Made by a program: the position numbers and the translations under genes. A stretch of 64,000 bases of DNA from Planctomycetota bacterium (GTDB taxonomy: Bacteria; Planctomycetota; Phycisphaerae; Phycisphaerales; SM1A02): NCBI GenBank assembly GCA_022568135.1, contig JADFFQ010000002.1:94853-158852 (forward strand), written 5' to 3'. Shown one piece after another: positions 30,252 through 38,470 of this stretch (position 1 is the first letter of the stretch; each line of letters begins with the position of its first letter). Under the pieces are notes generated by a model. That model was not told the DNA's origin. It saw nothing but the letters and a program-made list of their open reading frames with translations, and did no database searches.

Positions 30252-30602
30252 ATGCGAACCGCCACTGATTGGCGTGAGTTGTGCCGCTTTGATGATCTGT
30301 TGCAGGCCCGCGCGGTGGCCACCTCGGTCGCGGCGATGGAGTTCGACGTCCGCCTCTGCGCTGTGGCTGACCCGACCGGTGAGGATGACGATGCCGGCCG
30401 GCCGCCGTACGTCGTGGAGGTCGTTCACACCGACTGGCCGGACTTGGCCGAGGTGCTCGACCAGATCATCGACGAGCAACAGGAGTTCGATCTTCGGCTG
30501 GCGACCCGCGCAACCCATCGCGACGGACGACGAGTCATGGTCGTCATCATCCTCACCAGCGCCGCTGACATCTTGCTTCTACTCGGCCTGCTGGAGCTGT
30601 AG
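30252..30602 (+). CDS. Small conserved protein, DUF2007-like
   Basis: 116 residues. The opening (DWRELCRFDDLLQARAVATS) resembles DUF2007-type proteins, which begin with a strand and then track residues where membership in a sequence is shifted (...EAxxxxxxLExxGI...). The middle is acidic and the end is a hydrophobic segment (VVIILTSAADILLLLGLLEL) that may anchor it. It is the first gene of a four-gene same-strand cluster ending at 33224. Family assignment is tentative. Confidence 0.6.
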   Translation: MRTATDWRELCRFDDLLQARAVATSVAAMEFDVRLCAVADPTGEDDDAGRPPYVVEVVHTDWPDLAEVLDQIIDEQQEFDLRLATRATHRDGRRVMVVIILTSAADILLLLGLLEL

Positions 30603-30613
30603 GAGATCGGCAG

Positions 30614-31432
30614 GTGATTGAGAAGCCCGCTGCACCGTTGCATTCAGCGGCACCGCAGCGCTGCCCAACGTGCGGCTACGATCTGCGCGGCTCCGCGTCG
30701 CCCGTGTGCCCCGAGTGCGGGACTCCGAGGACGTGGCGGCGGCTGCGTTTCTTCGATCGAGCGCAGTTCCTCGAAGTGCTGAAGATCCTCAGCGACGCGG
30801 GCGTCGCGCACCGAGGCTTTGATGGAGGGTCCGGCCAGGCCCTCCTGGGACAGATCTACATGGGCACCAGTGTTGCCAGGGAAATCTGGATCGGGGAGCC
30901 GGACGCCGAACGAGCGATCAAAGCGCTTGAGTCCGAGGGAATTGCTTTCCCGCTGCCCATTGTCGACCGCGCGGAGCCGGCGTGTCCGAGTTGCAGCACT
31001 CCCCTGGACCCCAAGGGTTCGGCGTCCTGCCCGGCCTGTGGCACGATCTTTCAATGGGTGCAGATCGGCGAACCGAGCATCGATCCCACCCAGCTTCACT
31101 GCTATGAATGCGGCTACGACCTGACCGGCAATACGTCAGATCGTTGCCCGGAGTGCGGCGCGCTTCTTCCGAAAAACCTCGACGGCCTGGTCGCGGCGGC
31201 GACAGGAGACGAGCCGGCGGCGACATCTTCGACTCGATCAGTGCTGAGGCTGCTGATTACACTCTCGCTCATTGCCGGCACGGGCAGCGTGGTGATGATA
31301 ATGATTGGGTGGCCAACGTCGCCGACGTTGTTGATGCCACATCCCTACCTGCTGCTCTTGATGATCGTCGTCGGTGCGATTGGGATCGCCATTGGGGCGG
31401 GGGCCGTCGTCAAGTATCTGCGCGGCAGATAG
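30614..31432 (+). CDS. Triple zinc-ribbon membrane protein with DUF2007-like domain
   Basis: 272 residues, GTG start with AGGAG 8 nt upstream. Zinc ribbon 1 (CPTCGYDLRG...CPECG, about 18-37), a DUF2007-like alpha/beta domain (about 45-115, IWIGEPDAERAIKALESEGI), zinc ribbon 2 (CPSC...CPAC, about 123-142), zinc ribbon 3 (CYECGYDLTG...CPECG, about 162-182), then two transmembrane helices (LLITLSLIAGTGSVVMIMIG and YLLLLMIVVGAIGIAIGAG). It probably binds a protein or nucleotide partner on the cytosolic side of the membrane. Only the zinc ribbons are certain. Confidence 0.75.
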   Translation: MIEKPAAPLHSAAPQRCPTCGYDLRGSASPVCPECGTPRTWRRLRFFDRAQFLEVLKILSDAGVAHRGFDGGSGQALLGQIYMGTSVAREIWIGEPDAERAIKALESEGIAFPLPIVDRAEPACPSCSTPLDPKGSASCPACGTIFQWVQIGEPSIDPTQLHCYECGYDLTGNTSDRCPECGALLPKNLDGLVAAATGDEPAATSSTRSVLRLLITLSLIAGTGSVVMIMIGWPTSPTLLMPHPYLLLLMIVVGAIGIAIGAGAVVKYLRGR

Positions 31433-31461
31433 GCAAGCTGACCGCCGGCCCCAACGCGCCA

Positions 31462-31467
31462 TACACT
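31462..31467 (+). promoter_or_regulatory. Leaderless-type -10 box
   Basis: TACACT ends 6 nt before ATG 31474. A CTGACC 18 nt upstream may serve as -35. Confidence 0.55.
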
Positions 31468-31473
31468 CTCGGT

Positions 31474-32823
31474 ATGAGGGACATGGGCGACGTCAGCTCC
31501 CTGCTCGACACCCTGGCGGATCAGCGATCTGACCCCTGGGCGGTCCCGGAGCCGGAACCGACAACGCTGATTGGGCTGTGGCCACACGCGCAACCGCCGA
31601 GGATGACCGAAGTCCGCGCAGCGCTGCGCCGATTCATAGGCGACGATGTCACGGTCGGCGACGAACCGCCCGCTGCGGATGACTCTGTCTTATGGACGGC
31701 GGTGTTTGAGCTGCCGGGGCTTCCCCACCCGGTCATCATCTGGTCCGAGCCGGCCAAGCCGCTTCCGCCGGGAGAGCTGGACGATCCCCAAGCCGAGGCG
31801 TGCAAGTGGGTGCTGGGGGCGGAAACGGTGCTGGATGGCAACGATGCGCTGAGCAGCTACACCCGTCTCGTGCGCGCTGTGGCCGGGTCATTCCAAGACA
31901 TCCCGGCGATCCTGGATGTGAATTGCACGCGCTGGCACCTGCGCCACGACATCAATCGCCTGTTCCTCTGCGACGGCATCGAACCCTCGGCGGAGGTCCT
32001 GTGGATCATCCACGTGGTACAGAAGCCGGCCGAAACCGGCACCGCCTGGCTGCATACTCACGGGCTGTGGCGATGCGGCCGGGCGGAACTCGAACTGTTG
32101 CAGATCCCTGTGGAATGCATCGGCCCCGCCTGCGAGCTGCTGGGCACCATCGCGGAGCTTTCGCTGGACGAGCCGCTGCCGGAGCCGGGTGAGCCGCTGG
32201 ACGTGGGCCGCGAGCTTGCGGTGACCCTTGAGCCGTGGCGCGAGGCGGCGAAGTTTCTCGACCATGACACGCCCGGCTCGATCGCCGCCCGCCAAGCCGA
32301 CGCCGACGACCCTCACCAGGGCATCCGGGCCGTGATCTGCGAATCGAAACCTCCGGGAACACACCGCGCAACCCGGTTGTGGCCGAAAGACATCGTGCTG
32401 AAGGTGCAACGCCATGAGGCGGCCTTGTACCGCAGCCAACGCGCCACCGACCGTCAGGCCGCCCTCGCCCAGGCCACATGGTCGCAGTTGATCGCAGCGT
32501 TCTCGTCGGTCCCAGGCAGGACTCCGCCGGGCTGGTCGTTTTTGATCAAGGCCGGCTTTGTTGACGACCAGCACCAGCCGCCGAGCCGCGAGCATCTGTG
32601 GTTCAAGTTGTTGCGGGTCGACGGCGACCGCGCCGAAGGCCGGCTCATCAACCGGCCGGCTACGGTTCCCCGGCTCAACGAGGGGGATGCGATCTGGATC
32701 GACGCTGCAATCGTCACCGACTGGCGAGTCTGCACCCCGATCGGCGACTTCGCCCCCGATGAAGCAGCGGCGATGTCGCGGGCGATCGAGGAACTCAAGC
32801 GCAAGGCGGCGGTGAGCCCATGA
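31474..32823 (+). CDS. Protein with C-terminal DUF2314-like domain
   Basis: 449 residues, soluble. The C-terminal part (about 355-425) reads EHLWFKLLRVDGDRAEGRL, then VPRLNEGDAIWIDAAIVTDW, the pattern of DUF2314. The N-terminal 300 residues (ALRRFIGDDVTVGDEPP, LSSYTRLVRAVAGSFQDIPA) resemble the DUF4026/DUF2314 architecture. Such proteins occur in immunity-protein contexts but have no established activity. The start 31474 is set by the -10 box 6 nt upstream; the frame is open to 31108 inside the preceding gene. Confidence 0.7.
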   Translation: MRDMGDVSSLLDTLADQRSDPWAVPEPEPTTLIGLWPHAQPPRMTEVRAALRRFIGDDVTVGDEPPAADDSVLWTAVFELPGLPHPVIIWSEPAKPLPPGELDDPQAEACKWVLGAETVLDGNDALSSYTRLVRAVAGSFQDIPAILDVNCTRWHLRHDINRLFLCDGIEPSAEVLWIIHVVQKPAETGTAWLHTHGLWRCGRAELELLQIPVECIGPACELLGTIAELSLDEPLPEPGEPLDVGRELAVTLEPWREAAKFLDHDTPGSIAARQADADDPHQGIRAVICESKPPGTHRATRLWPKDIVLKVQRHEAALYRSQRATDRQAALAQATWSQLIAAFSSVPGRTPPGWSFLIKAGFVDDQHQPPSREHLWFKLLRVDGDRAEGRLINRPATVPRLNEGDAIWIDAAIVTDWRVCTPIGDFAPDEAAAMSRAIEELKRKAAVSP

Positions 32824-33224
32824 ACACTGAGCCGGGCCTCGAAGACATGGCCGTTGTCGCCACCACCGCAACAGAATTCGAAGCACAGACCAAGGCGGCG
32901 GTGCTGCGGTCGGAAGGAATCGACTGCACGGTGACGCGCAACGCGCCTTCGTGGACCGGCCACGTCTCAATCAGTCCTACGGCGTGGGGGGTGACGGTAT
33001 GGGTTTGCCGCCAGGACCTCGAGCGCGCTCAGGGCGTCTTGCACCAAGCCGTCGCAGATTCGGTGGACCTGGACTGGGACGAGGTGGACGTCGGCGAGCG
33101 CGAGGATCAATTGCCCCTGCGGCCGGTCGGCCAAATGCCGCTGTTGGCCAAGGTGGCGTTCGCGGTGGCTGCGGCGCTGATACTTCTCACCGTCCTGCTG
33201 GCGCTGTTCGCGATTACCTTGTAG
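32820..33224 (+). CDS. DUF2007-like protein with C-terminal membrane anchor
   Basis: 134 residues, overlapping the DUF2314-like gene by ATGA. LEDMAVVATTATEFEAQTKA and LRSEGIDCTVTRNA match the signal-transducing DUF2007 pattern (a strand, a helix with x-E-A-x-x-x-x-x-L, then a shifted residue track). A single transmembrane helix ends the protein (VAFAVAAALILLTVLLALFA). It is the last gene of the cluster. Confidence 0.7.
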   Translation: MNTEPGLEDMAVVATTATEFEAQTKAAVLRSEGIDCTVTRNAPSWTGHVSISPTAWGVTVWVCRQDLERAQGVLHQAVADSVDLDWDEVDVGEREDQLPLRPVGQMPLLAKVAFAVAAALILLTVLLALFAITL

Positions 33225-33263
33225 TGCGCGGCGGATAGCGCGCTCGCTCACGCTTGCGGCTCG

Positions 33264-34136
33264 TTACCGATCTCTAAACTTGATCAGGGCCGGCTGGGGG
33301 GCGAAGAACGTCATCGCCCAGTCGGCCTCCGCCTCCCGCATCGACTCGACCTCGGTCTTGCGGGAGCCGAACTGCTTGAGCAACTCAGCCGAGCCAAGCA
33401 CAATACCGATCTCCAACGTCTCATACTGCGGCTGCCGCACCTCATTCCACAGCGGCCGGCCGTCACCATCCCGCCTGACGCGATTGACGACGAGCTGCAC
33501 CTCATCGCCCGGACGCCTCGCCTGTACGCGGTGGATGAGGTCGTTTCGTGCGGTCAGCGGATTCCCGTCCACATGGGTGATGCGGTCGCCGAGCTGTAAG
33601 ACGCGCTCAGCCGGGAGGCCGGGCAACAGATCCATGATCACGACTTCGCCTGGCTGATTCGCATCAGGCTGCTCGAACCGCATCCTGATTCCCAGCGCGC
33701 CTCGCGGCGTGTTCAACAAGCGCTGCCGCACCACCGCCAGAAGCCGATGGCGCTGCTCCGCACTCAACGCCTCGCGTGCCAGCACGGCATATAACTGGCG
33801 CCGATTGTCCCGGCCATCATGCAGGGCCTGGGTGGCTGCTTCCCGCTCCCGGTAGCACGGATGATCCAACCGCGCCACCAACGCCATGACCTGGGCGGTG
33901 ACGTCGACCGACGCCAACTCCTGCCGGGTCGGAAACGCCAACGGCCCGACCACCCTCGGCGTGTTGGGCAGCAGTTGGATTACGATCGGCGGCCCCAACT
34001 GCGGATCACCATGGGTACCCCGACCCTCGGGCTCTTCCTGCCCGGCCAGGCAATGATTCGCCATACCCGCCGCCAGCGCCGCGGTGACTATCAATACGAC
34101 AGAGGCATTGTGGGTGGGCGGAAGTGACCGTGGCAT
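33264..34136 (-). CDS. Exported PDZ-domain protein
   Basis: 290 residues. A signal peptide (ASVVLIVTAALAAGMANHCLA) is followed by an alpha-helical stretch resembling HEAT-like pairs (VMALVARLDHPCYREREAAT) and a PDZ domain (about 150-225: VVIMDLLPGLPAERVLQLGD, ITHVDGNPLTARNDLI). No protease triad is present, so it is more likely a scaffold or adaptor in the periplasm. Its start is 3 nt from the APH-type gene's stop, so they are co-transcribed. Confidence 0.78.
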   Translation of the reverse strand: MPRSLPPTHNASVVLIVTAALAAGMANHCLAGQEEPEGRGTHGDPQLGPPIVIQLLPNTPRVVGPLAFPTRQELASVDVTAQVMALVARLDHPCYREREAATQALHDGRDNRRQLYAVLAREALSAEQRHRLLAVVRQRLLNTPRGALGIRMRFEQPDANQPGEVVIMDLLPGLPAERVLQLGDRITHVDGNPLTARNDLIHRVQARRPGDEVQLVVNRVRRDGDGRPLWNEVRQPQYETLEIGIVLGSAELLKQFGSRKTEVESMREAEADWAMTFFAPQPALIKFRDR

Positions 34137-34139
34137 CGT

Positions 34140-35252
34140 TTACCGCTGCTCCTGGAGGAACCGGATGATCTTACCGGCCCGCGGCGCAATCCAATGTATC
34201 TTCCGCTCGATCATCGGGAGAAACGTGGATCCGGCGATACGACCAAAGCTCCCGGTGGCGGCGATCGGGACCACGCTTTCAAGGATCAGCGCCTCAATCA
34301 TCAGCCATGGCAATGCTACCAGCTCATCGGAGCGCACGGGATGTTCGGCGTCGTGATCAAAGCCGCGGACCAACCGCCGAATCCGCTCGACGTCCAGACC
34401 TTCGGGCCAATCTGCCGGATCATCGTGAGCCGGCATCTTTATCGAGAACTGCAGGGCTGCGTTGGCGATGTCTGCGATGCGCGGCTCGAGACGGGCTGAG
34501 TCAAAATCCAGGACCGCCACGACCGCCCCCCGGCGGTACAGCAGGTTCCCCGGATGCCAGTCGCCGTGGATGATGACTTTACGCTGAGACCGGAATCCGG
34601 TTTGATCGACGCGCTTCGCCGCCTCGCGGTATGCCTTACGCAGAGACGCGCAGGTGTCGCGAAAGGCGCTGCGATCCGCCTGCGGCTCAATCGCGGCCGC
34701 CGCATCCGGAATCCGTGCCAACTGCGCGTCGATTGCCGGCGCGGCGTGAAAGGTGGCGACCGGTGCTTCATACGGCGGCTGATACCTTGCCAGGAGCCGA
34801 TGCAGCGCACCCAACGCCCGGCCGGCCTGCTCCGTGGCTTCGGCCGAGCCGTCGTACCGCGTGCCGGTTGTGTACTGGAACATCTCGTAAATCCGTCCGT
34901 TGAGCTGCAACATCGAGTTGTTGCCTTGACGGGTGCCGATCAACTCGGGAACCGGATAGCCGTGCTCGACCAGGAACAGCTGGAGGCTGTGGGCAAACGC
35001 GACGCGATACGGATCGTCGCGCCCGAGTGCCCGGCGTTTGAGCAGGAACTCGCCCCGCCCGGCCTTGATTCGAAGCTTCGGAGCCCGGCGAGACCCGCGG
35101 GGGCACACACGGATCTGCTCGATGACGCCTAGGCCGTAGTGGCTGATGACCATGGCCAACTCATGTGCGCCAAACCGCTCACGCTGGACCCGATCATCCA
35201 CCATCGGGCCGATGTGGGGCAGCGGTTGCGGCGGGGGCTCACTCGGCGACAT
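34140..35252 (-). CDS. Aminoglycoside-phosphotransferase-fold kinase
   Basis: 370 residues. Kinase-like lobe with RGEFLLKRRALGRDD, the catalytic loop IIHGDWHPGNLLY and the metal motif VLDFDSAR. The substrate is not an antibiotic by any specific sign; this fold also covers homoserine, choline and other small-molecule kinases, and CotS-type spore-coat proteins. ATG 35252 was chosen; a GTG one codon upstream is equally possible. It is probably the first gene of an operon with the PDZ protein. Confidence 0.82.
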   Translation of the reverse strand: MSPSEPPPQPLPHIGPMVDDRVQRERFGAHELAMVISHYGLGVIEQIRVCPRGSRRAPKLRIKAGRGEFLLKRRALGRDDPYRVAFAHSLQLFLVEHGYPVPELIGTRQGNNSMLQLNGRIYEMFQYTTGTRYDGSAEATEQAGRALGALHRLLARYQPPYEAPVATFHAAPAIDAQLARIPDAAAAIEPQADRSAFRDTCASLRKAYREAAKRVDQTGFRSQRKVIIHGDWHPGNLLYRRGAVVAVLDFDSARLEPRIADIANAALQFSIKMPAHDDPADWPEGLDVERIRRLVRGFDHDAEHPVRSDELVALPWLMIEALILESVVPIAATGSFGRIAGSTFLPMIERKIHWIAPRAGKIIRFLQEQR

Positions 35253-35343
35253 CACCCTGTATTAGGACCCCCAATCAAGGCAAGGCAAGCGCTGAGTCGA
35301 AACGCCCAGCGCGAAACCAAACACGGTTGGCAAGCGGCCGAAG

Positions 35344-35415
35344 CGCGGGGGCAAGCCCCGCCGCGAAACAGCGGCTGCTTCATACTTGTTTCGCCAGCGG
35401 GCTCGCCCCGCTGCG
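35344..35415. repeat. Inverted pair of REP-like palindromes
   Basis: Two units of the family found beside the transposase lie in opposite orientation: GCAAGCCCCGCCGCGAAAC (ending 35369) and GTTTCGCCAGCGGGCTCGCC (from 35388). They lie between the APH-type gene and yicC. Confidence 0.75.
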
Positions 35416-35431
35416 ATCCTCGCGCCGGCTC

Positions 35432-36319
35432 TCACTCCACGTTCTGCACCTGCTCCTTGATCCGATCGATGGCTCCCTTGATCTGGACGATCTCGCGGCT
35501 GATATCAATGTCCAGGCACTTGCTGGCGATGGTGTTCGCCTCCCGGAGCATCTCCTGACTCAGGAAGTCGAGCGTTCGGCCGGCCGGCTCGCCCTCTTCG
35601 GCTTCGAGGATCTCGGCAAACTGTTGAAGGTGTCCCTGGAGCCGCGAGACCTCCTCGGAGATGTCGCTGCGCTCCGCGTACACCGCCACCTCGCGGATCA
35701 GGTCCTCCTGGCCAATCGCCGACCCCGACTCCGCCAACAGCGCGTTGATCCGCTCCTGCAGCCGCTGCTGATAATGCTCCACCACCGCCGGCGCCCGCTG
35801 GGCCACCTTGGTCAGACGGTCGGCAATCTGGCGGCAGTGCTCGTGAAGCTGGTCATGGGTTGTTCGGCCTTCGCGGGTGCGCATGGCCAGAACCTTGTCG
35901 CAGACCTCATCCACCAACCGAAGGAGCATTGGCGCGGCGCGCTGAAGTAGCTCCTCGCCAGTGCCGGCGATCACCACCCCGGGCAGTGACAAAATGGCCC
36001 CCAGGTCGATTCGCGCTGGGTCCAGCTCGTCGGGCGCAACTGCGCGCAGCTGGGCTAGGTACCCTTGCAACGCATCGGCGTTGATCCTAGCCGAGGCGCC
36101 GACCGAGGAATCCGAAAAGCGAACGGTCATGACCACGCTGCCGCGCCCCAACCGCTGCACCAATGCCCGCTCGAGTTGCGCCTCAAGCCCCTGCAACTCT
36201 TCAGGCAGGCGGATCAGCGCCTTGAAGTACTTGCTGTTGAGCGACCGCAGCTCGACGACGTATCGGGCGCCATCGACTTCCGTGGCCGCCGCTCCGAAAC
36301 CCGTCATCGACCGAATCAT
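35432..36319 (-). CDS. YicC/YloC family endoribonuclease
   Basis: 295 residues beginning MIRSMTGFGAAATEVDGARY, the invariant family start, then LRSLNSKYFKALIRLPEEL and a long helical middle. It ends with the conserved C-terminal block KTLDFLSQEM-like (RTLDFLSQEMLREANTIASK then DIDISREIVQIKGAIDRIKE). YicC proteins cleave RNA endonucleolytically and affect sRNA stability in E. coli. It follows secG after 4 nt, in an operon with tpiA and secG. Confidence 0.93.
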   Translation of the reverse strand: MIRSMTGFGAAATEVDGARYVVELRSLNSKYFKALIRLPEELQGLEAQLERALVQRLGRGSVVMTVRFSDSSVGASARINADALQGYLAQLRAVAPDELDPARIDLGAILSLPGVVIAGTGEELLQRAAPMLLRLVDEVCDKVLAMRTREGRTTHDQLHEHCRQIADRLTKVAQRAPAVVEHYQQRLQERINALLAESGSAIGQEDLIREVAVYAERSDISEEVSRLQGHLQQFAEILEAEEGEPAGRTLDFLSQEMLREANTIASKCLDIDISREIVQIKGAIDRIKEQVQNVE

Positions 36320-36323
36320 CGTG

Positions 36324-36761
36324 TCACCGTTGCGGCTGGTTGCCGGGTCGAGTTGTCGGGGACGTGGAAGGGCTCAACACGTCCGAAGGCGGCGTGCCGA
36401 GAAACTCCACGTCCCCGAATTGGATCGCCGGCTGCGTCGAGACCGGCTGGATTGCCGGCGCGGCGGTTGGGGGCTGGGTCGTTTGAGCAACGGCCGGTTG
36501 CGTCGTCGCCGCAGGCGCAACGTCGTCCAAGAGGTTCAGCGCGATCGCCAGCCCCAGGTACACCACGAACGCCAGTACCGTCGCCACGGTCAGTGCATCG
36601 CCGACCCGGCCGCCGAAGACCGTCTCGGTCCCCGCTCCGCCCGCTCCGCCGAACGCCCCGGCCAGGCCGCCGCCTTGGGGACGCTGCACAAGGATAATCA
36701 AGACCATCACGACCGCCACGATGACAAACACCACGGTCGCGATCCAAAACCACATCGTCAT
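36324..36761 (-). CDS. secG: Preprotein translocase subunit SecG, with extended tail
   Basis: Small partner of SecYE. Residues 1-80 hold two membrane helices (WIATVVFVIVAVVMVLIILV and ALTVATVLAFVVYLGLAIAL) around the conserved cytosolic loop LVQRPQGGGLAGAFGG. The remaining 65 residues are a Thr/Gln/Pro-rich tail (TQPAVAQTTQPPTAAP) absent from most SecG. The start overlaps the tpiA stop (ATGA), matching the frequent tpiA-secG linkage. Confidence 0.92.
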   Translation of the reverse strand: MTMWFWIATVVFVIVAVVMVLIILVQRPQGGGLAGAFGGAGGAGTETVFGGRVGDALTVATVLAFVVYLGLAIALNLLDDVAPAATTQPAVAQTTQPPTAAPAIQPVSTQPAIQFGDVEFLGTPPSDVLSPSTSPTTRPGNQPQR

Positions 36762-37558
36762 CGGCTTCGCGCCTCGTGATTCACTTCCTTCGCCTCGACC
36801 GCAGCCCGAACAATCGCCATGAACTGCTCAGCATCGAGCGACGCGCCTCCAACCAATCCTCCGTCAATCTCGCCTCGGGCGAAGAGGTCGGCGGCGTTGT
36901 CCGCATTGACTGAGCCGCCGTACTGTATGCGAATTGAGCGAGCGGCGTCTTCATCATACAAGTCGGCGATGTTCCTGCGGATCAGGCGATGGACGGCCTC
37001 GGCGTCGCCCGGACCGGCCACCTTGCCCGTTCCGATGGCCCATACCGGCTCGTAGGCGATCGTCACCTGACGCAACTGGTCGATTCCGACCTCCCGCAGA
37101 CCGGACCTGAGCTGGTTGATGTTGACCTGATTGGTCTGCCCGGCCTGGCGCTGCTCGTGCGTCTCGCCAATGCACATCACGACGTTCAGCCCAGCTTCGA
37201 GCGCCCGACGGACCTTCGCGTTGATCAACTCATCATCCTCGCCGATCACGTGCCGGCGCTCCGAATGGCCGGCCAGCACCACCTGCACGTTGAGATCAAG
37301 CAGCATGTCGGTGCTGACCTCGCCGGTGTATGGGCCGTCCGGCTGCGGGTAGAGATCCTGAGCGCCCAGCTGAACGCCGTGGTGCCCCAGGGTTCTGCCG
37401 ACCGCTTGGAGGTATGGAAACGGCGGATACACGGCGATGTCACAATGCTCGACGAGTTGGCCGCAGGAGGCGGCGATCTCGTCGGCCAGCTCGACCGCTG
37501 AGGCCAAGTCGGTGTTCATCTTCCAGTTGCCGCCCACAAAGGGCCTGCGGCTCACCAT
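36758..37558 (-). CDS. tpiA: Triosephosphate isomerase
   Basis: Interconverts dihydroxyacetone phosphate and glyceraldehyde-3-phosphate in glycolysis. 266 residues with catalytic Lys13 (GGNWKMN), His98 (VLAGHSERR) and Glu170 (IAYEPVWAIGTG), plus the phosphate-binding ends IQYGGSVNADNA and GGLVGGASLD. A TATGCT box ends 7 nt before ATG 37558. First gene of the tpiA-secG-yicC operon. Confidence 0.97.
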   Translation of the reverse strand: MVSRRPFVGGNWKMNTDLASAVELADEIAASCGQLVEHCDIAVYPPFPYLQAVGRTLGHHGVQLGAQDLYPQPDGPYTGEVSTDMLLDLNVQVVLAGHSERRHVIGEDDELINAKVRRALEAGLNVVMCIGETHEQRQAGQTNQVNINQLRSGLREVGIDQLRQVTIAYEPVWAIGTGKVAGPGDAEAVHRLIRRNIADLYDEDAARSIRIQYGGSVNADNAADLFARGEIDGGLVGGASLDAEQFMAIVRAAVEAKEVNHEARSR

Positions 37559-37565
37559 GAATCAC

Positions 37566-37571
37566 AGCATA
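37566..37571 (-). promoter_or_regulatory. Leaderless-type -10 box of tpiA
   Basis: TATGCT on the minus strand ends 7 nt before ATG 37558. Confidence 0.55.
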
Positions 37572-37607
37572 CCCGTTCGCGGGCGGGCCGACCTCTCTCC
37601 ACCAGCC

Positions 37608-37720
37608 GTTTCGCGAGCGGGCTTGCCCCGCTGCGGTCCATGTTTCGCGAGCGGGCTTGCCCCGCTGCGATGCCTTCGATTTGATTCCGATACGCGCGGG
37701 GGTAAGCCCCGCCGCGAAAC
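37608..37720. repeat. Three REP-like palindromes, left of the transposase gene
   Basis: Two direct units (37608-37635 and 37642-37669, GTTTCGCGAGCGGGCTTGCC) and one inverted, slightly different unit (37693-37720, ending GCCCCGCCGCGAAAC). The last ends 3 nt from the stop codon of the transposase-like gene. Confidence 0.85.
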
Positions 37721-37723
37721 AGC

Positions 37724-38320
37724 CTACGCCTCGAACGGAACAACAAAGGACCACCGTTGCCGCCGCTTGCCCTCTTTGACTGGGTTTTCTTCTACGTACC
37801 GAATCGCGCCGCGAATGTCGCCGTCATCACTGAGGTAGACGACCCATCCCTTACGCTGACTCCAAGGGGTAGGTGTCGTCCCTCGGGACGTGCGACAGTT
37901 CTTCAGCGGATGTATGCCTTCGTCGATCAGCCGTAGCGTCGCGGCACCCTTGAGGTGAGCGATGATTCGCTCAACCGCTAGCTGATGTCGCGCGACCACC
38001 AGATGCACGTGCTGTGGCAGAATCGAGCAGGCGTGAATGCAGTAGCCGGACTTCGCGACCGCCATCGCGAATCCGTGCCCAACCGCCCGCGCCTGCACAC
38101 CAGTGAGAACGACTGCCGGGTACTTCAGTGCTCGCTTCGCCCGCTGTCGAAGCCTTACATCATGTGGCGTGTGGGCGAGTGACCGCCGCGTATTGACTTT
38201 GCTTGCCTTGCCGAACCGCGCAATCTCCCACGAGCGCACGAAGTCCGACCACGATCCGCGCGGATCGTTCGGCAGCCAGAAGCCGTAGGAGCTGAAAATT
38301 GCGTGGTACGCGCGGACCAT
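37724..38320 (-). CDS. REP-associated tyrosine transposase (RAYT, IS200-like Y1 family)
   Basis: 198 residues. The His-hydrophobic-His metal site is in SILPQHVHLVVARH (about 110-123) and the candidate nucleophile Tyr is in IRYVEENPVKEG near the C-terminus (about 177-188), the NPVK context typical of RAYTs. It is flanked on both sides by REP palindromes, five in all, which is the usual RAYT arrangement. RAYTs are single-copy, domesticated relatives of IS200 transposases thought to spread REPs. A TACAAT box ends 9 nt before ATG 38320. Confidence 0.85.
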   Translation of the reverse strand: MVRAYHAIFSSYGFWLPNDPRGSWSDFVRSWEIARFGKASKVNTRRSLAHTPHDVRLRQRAKRALKYPAVVLTGVQARAVGHGFAMAVAKSGYCIHACSILPQHVHLVVARHQLAVERIIAHLKGAATLRLIDEGIHPLKNCRTSRGTTPTPWSQRKGWVVYLSDDGDIRGAIRYVEENPVKEGKRRQRWSFVVPFEA

Positions 38321-38329
38321 CTCTGGATG

Positions 38330-38335
38330 ATTGTA
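38330..38335 (-). promoter_or_regulatory. -10 box of the RAYT gene
   Basis: TACAAT on the minus strand ends 9 nt before ATG 38320. Confidence 0.4.
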
Positions 38336-38345
38336 CGACCACCTT

Positions 38346-38423
38346 GTTTCGCGAGCGGGCTTGCCCCGCTGTGTTTCAAGCGGTGAACTCCAATGCGCAG
38401 CGGGGCAAGCCCGCTCGCGAAAC
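38346..38423. repeat. Two inverted REP-like palindromes, right of the transposase gene
   Basis: Units at 38346-38371 and 38396-38423 face each other around a 24-nt spacer. The right copy lies just upstream of the alaS -10 box. Confidence 0.85.
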
Positions 38424-38433
38424 GCAGACCGGC

Positions 38434-38439
38434 TACACT
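38434..38439 (+). promoter_or_regulatory. Candidate -10 box of alaS
   Basis: TACACT lies 31 nt before ATG 38471 and directly abuts the REP pair, which would occupy the -35 region. Confidence 0.4.
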
Positions 38440-38470
38440 TTCACTTTGTATCCGGACACTCATCTGAGCC

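Noticed and set aside
32951..33238. Second small gene overlapping the DUF2007-like gene at 32820
   Set aside because: It is the alternative frame of a gene with a clear membrane helix and ATGA coupling, and it is arginine/glycine noise.
37724..38320. Active full insertion sequence
   Set aside because: No terminal ends typical of IS200 or target-site repeats; the gene is better read as a RAYT with REPs.
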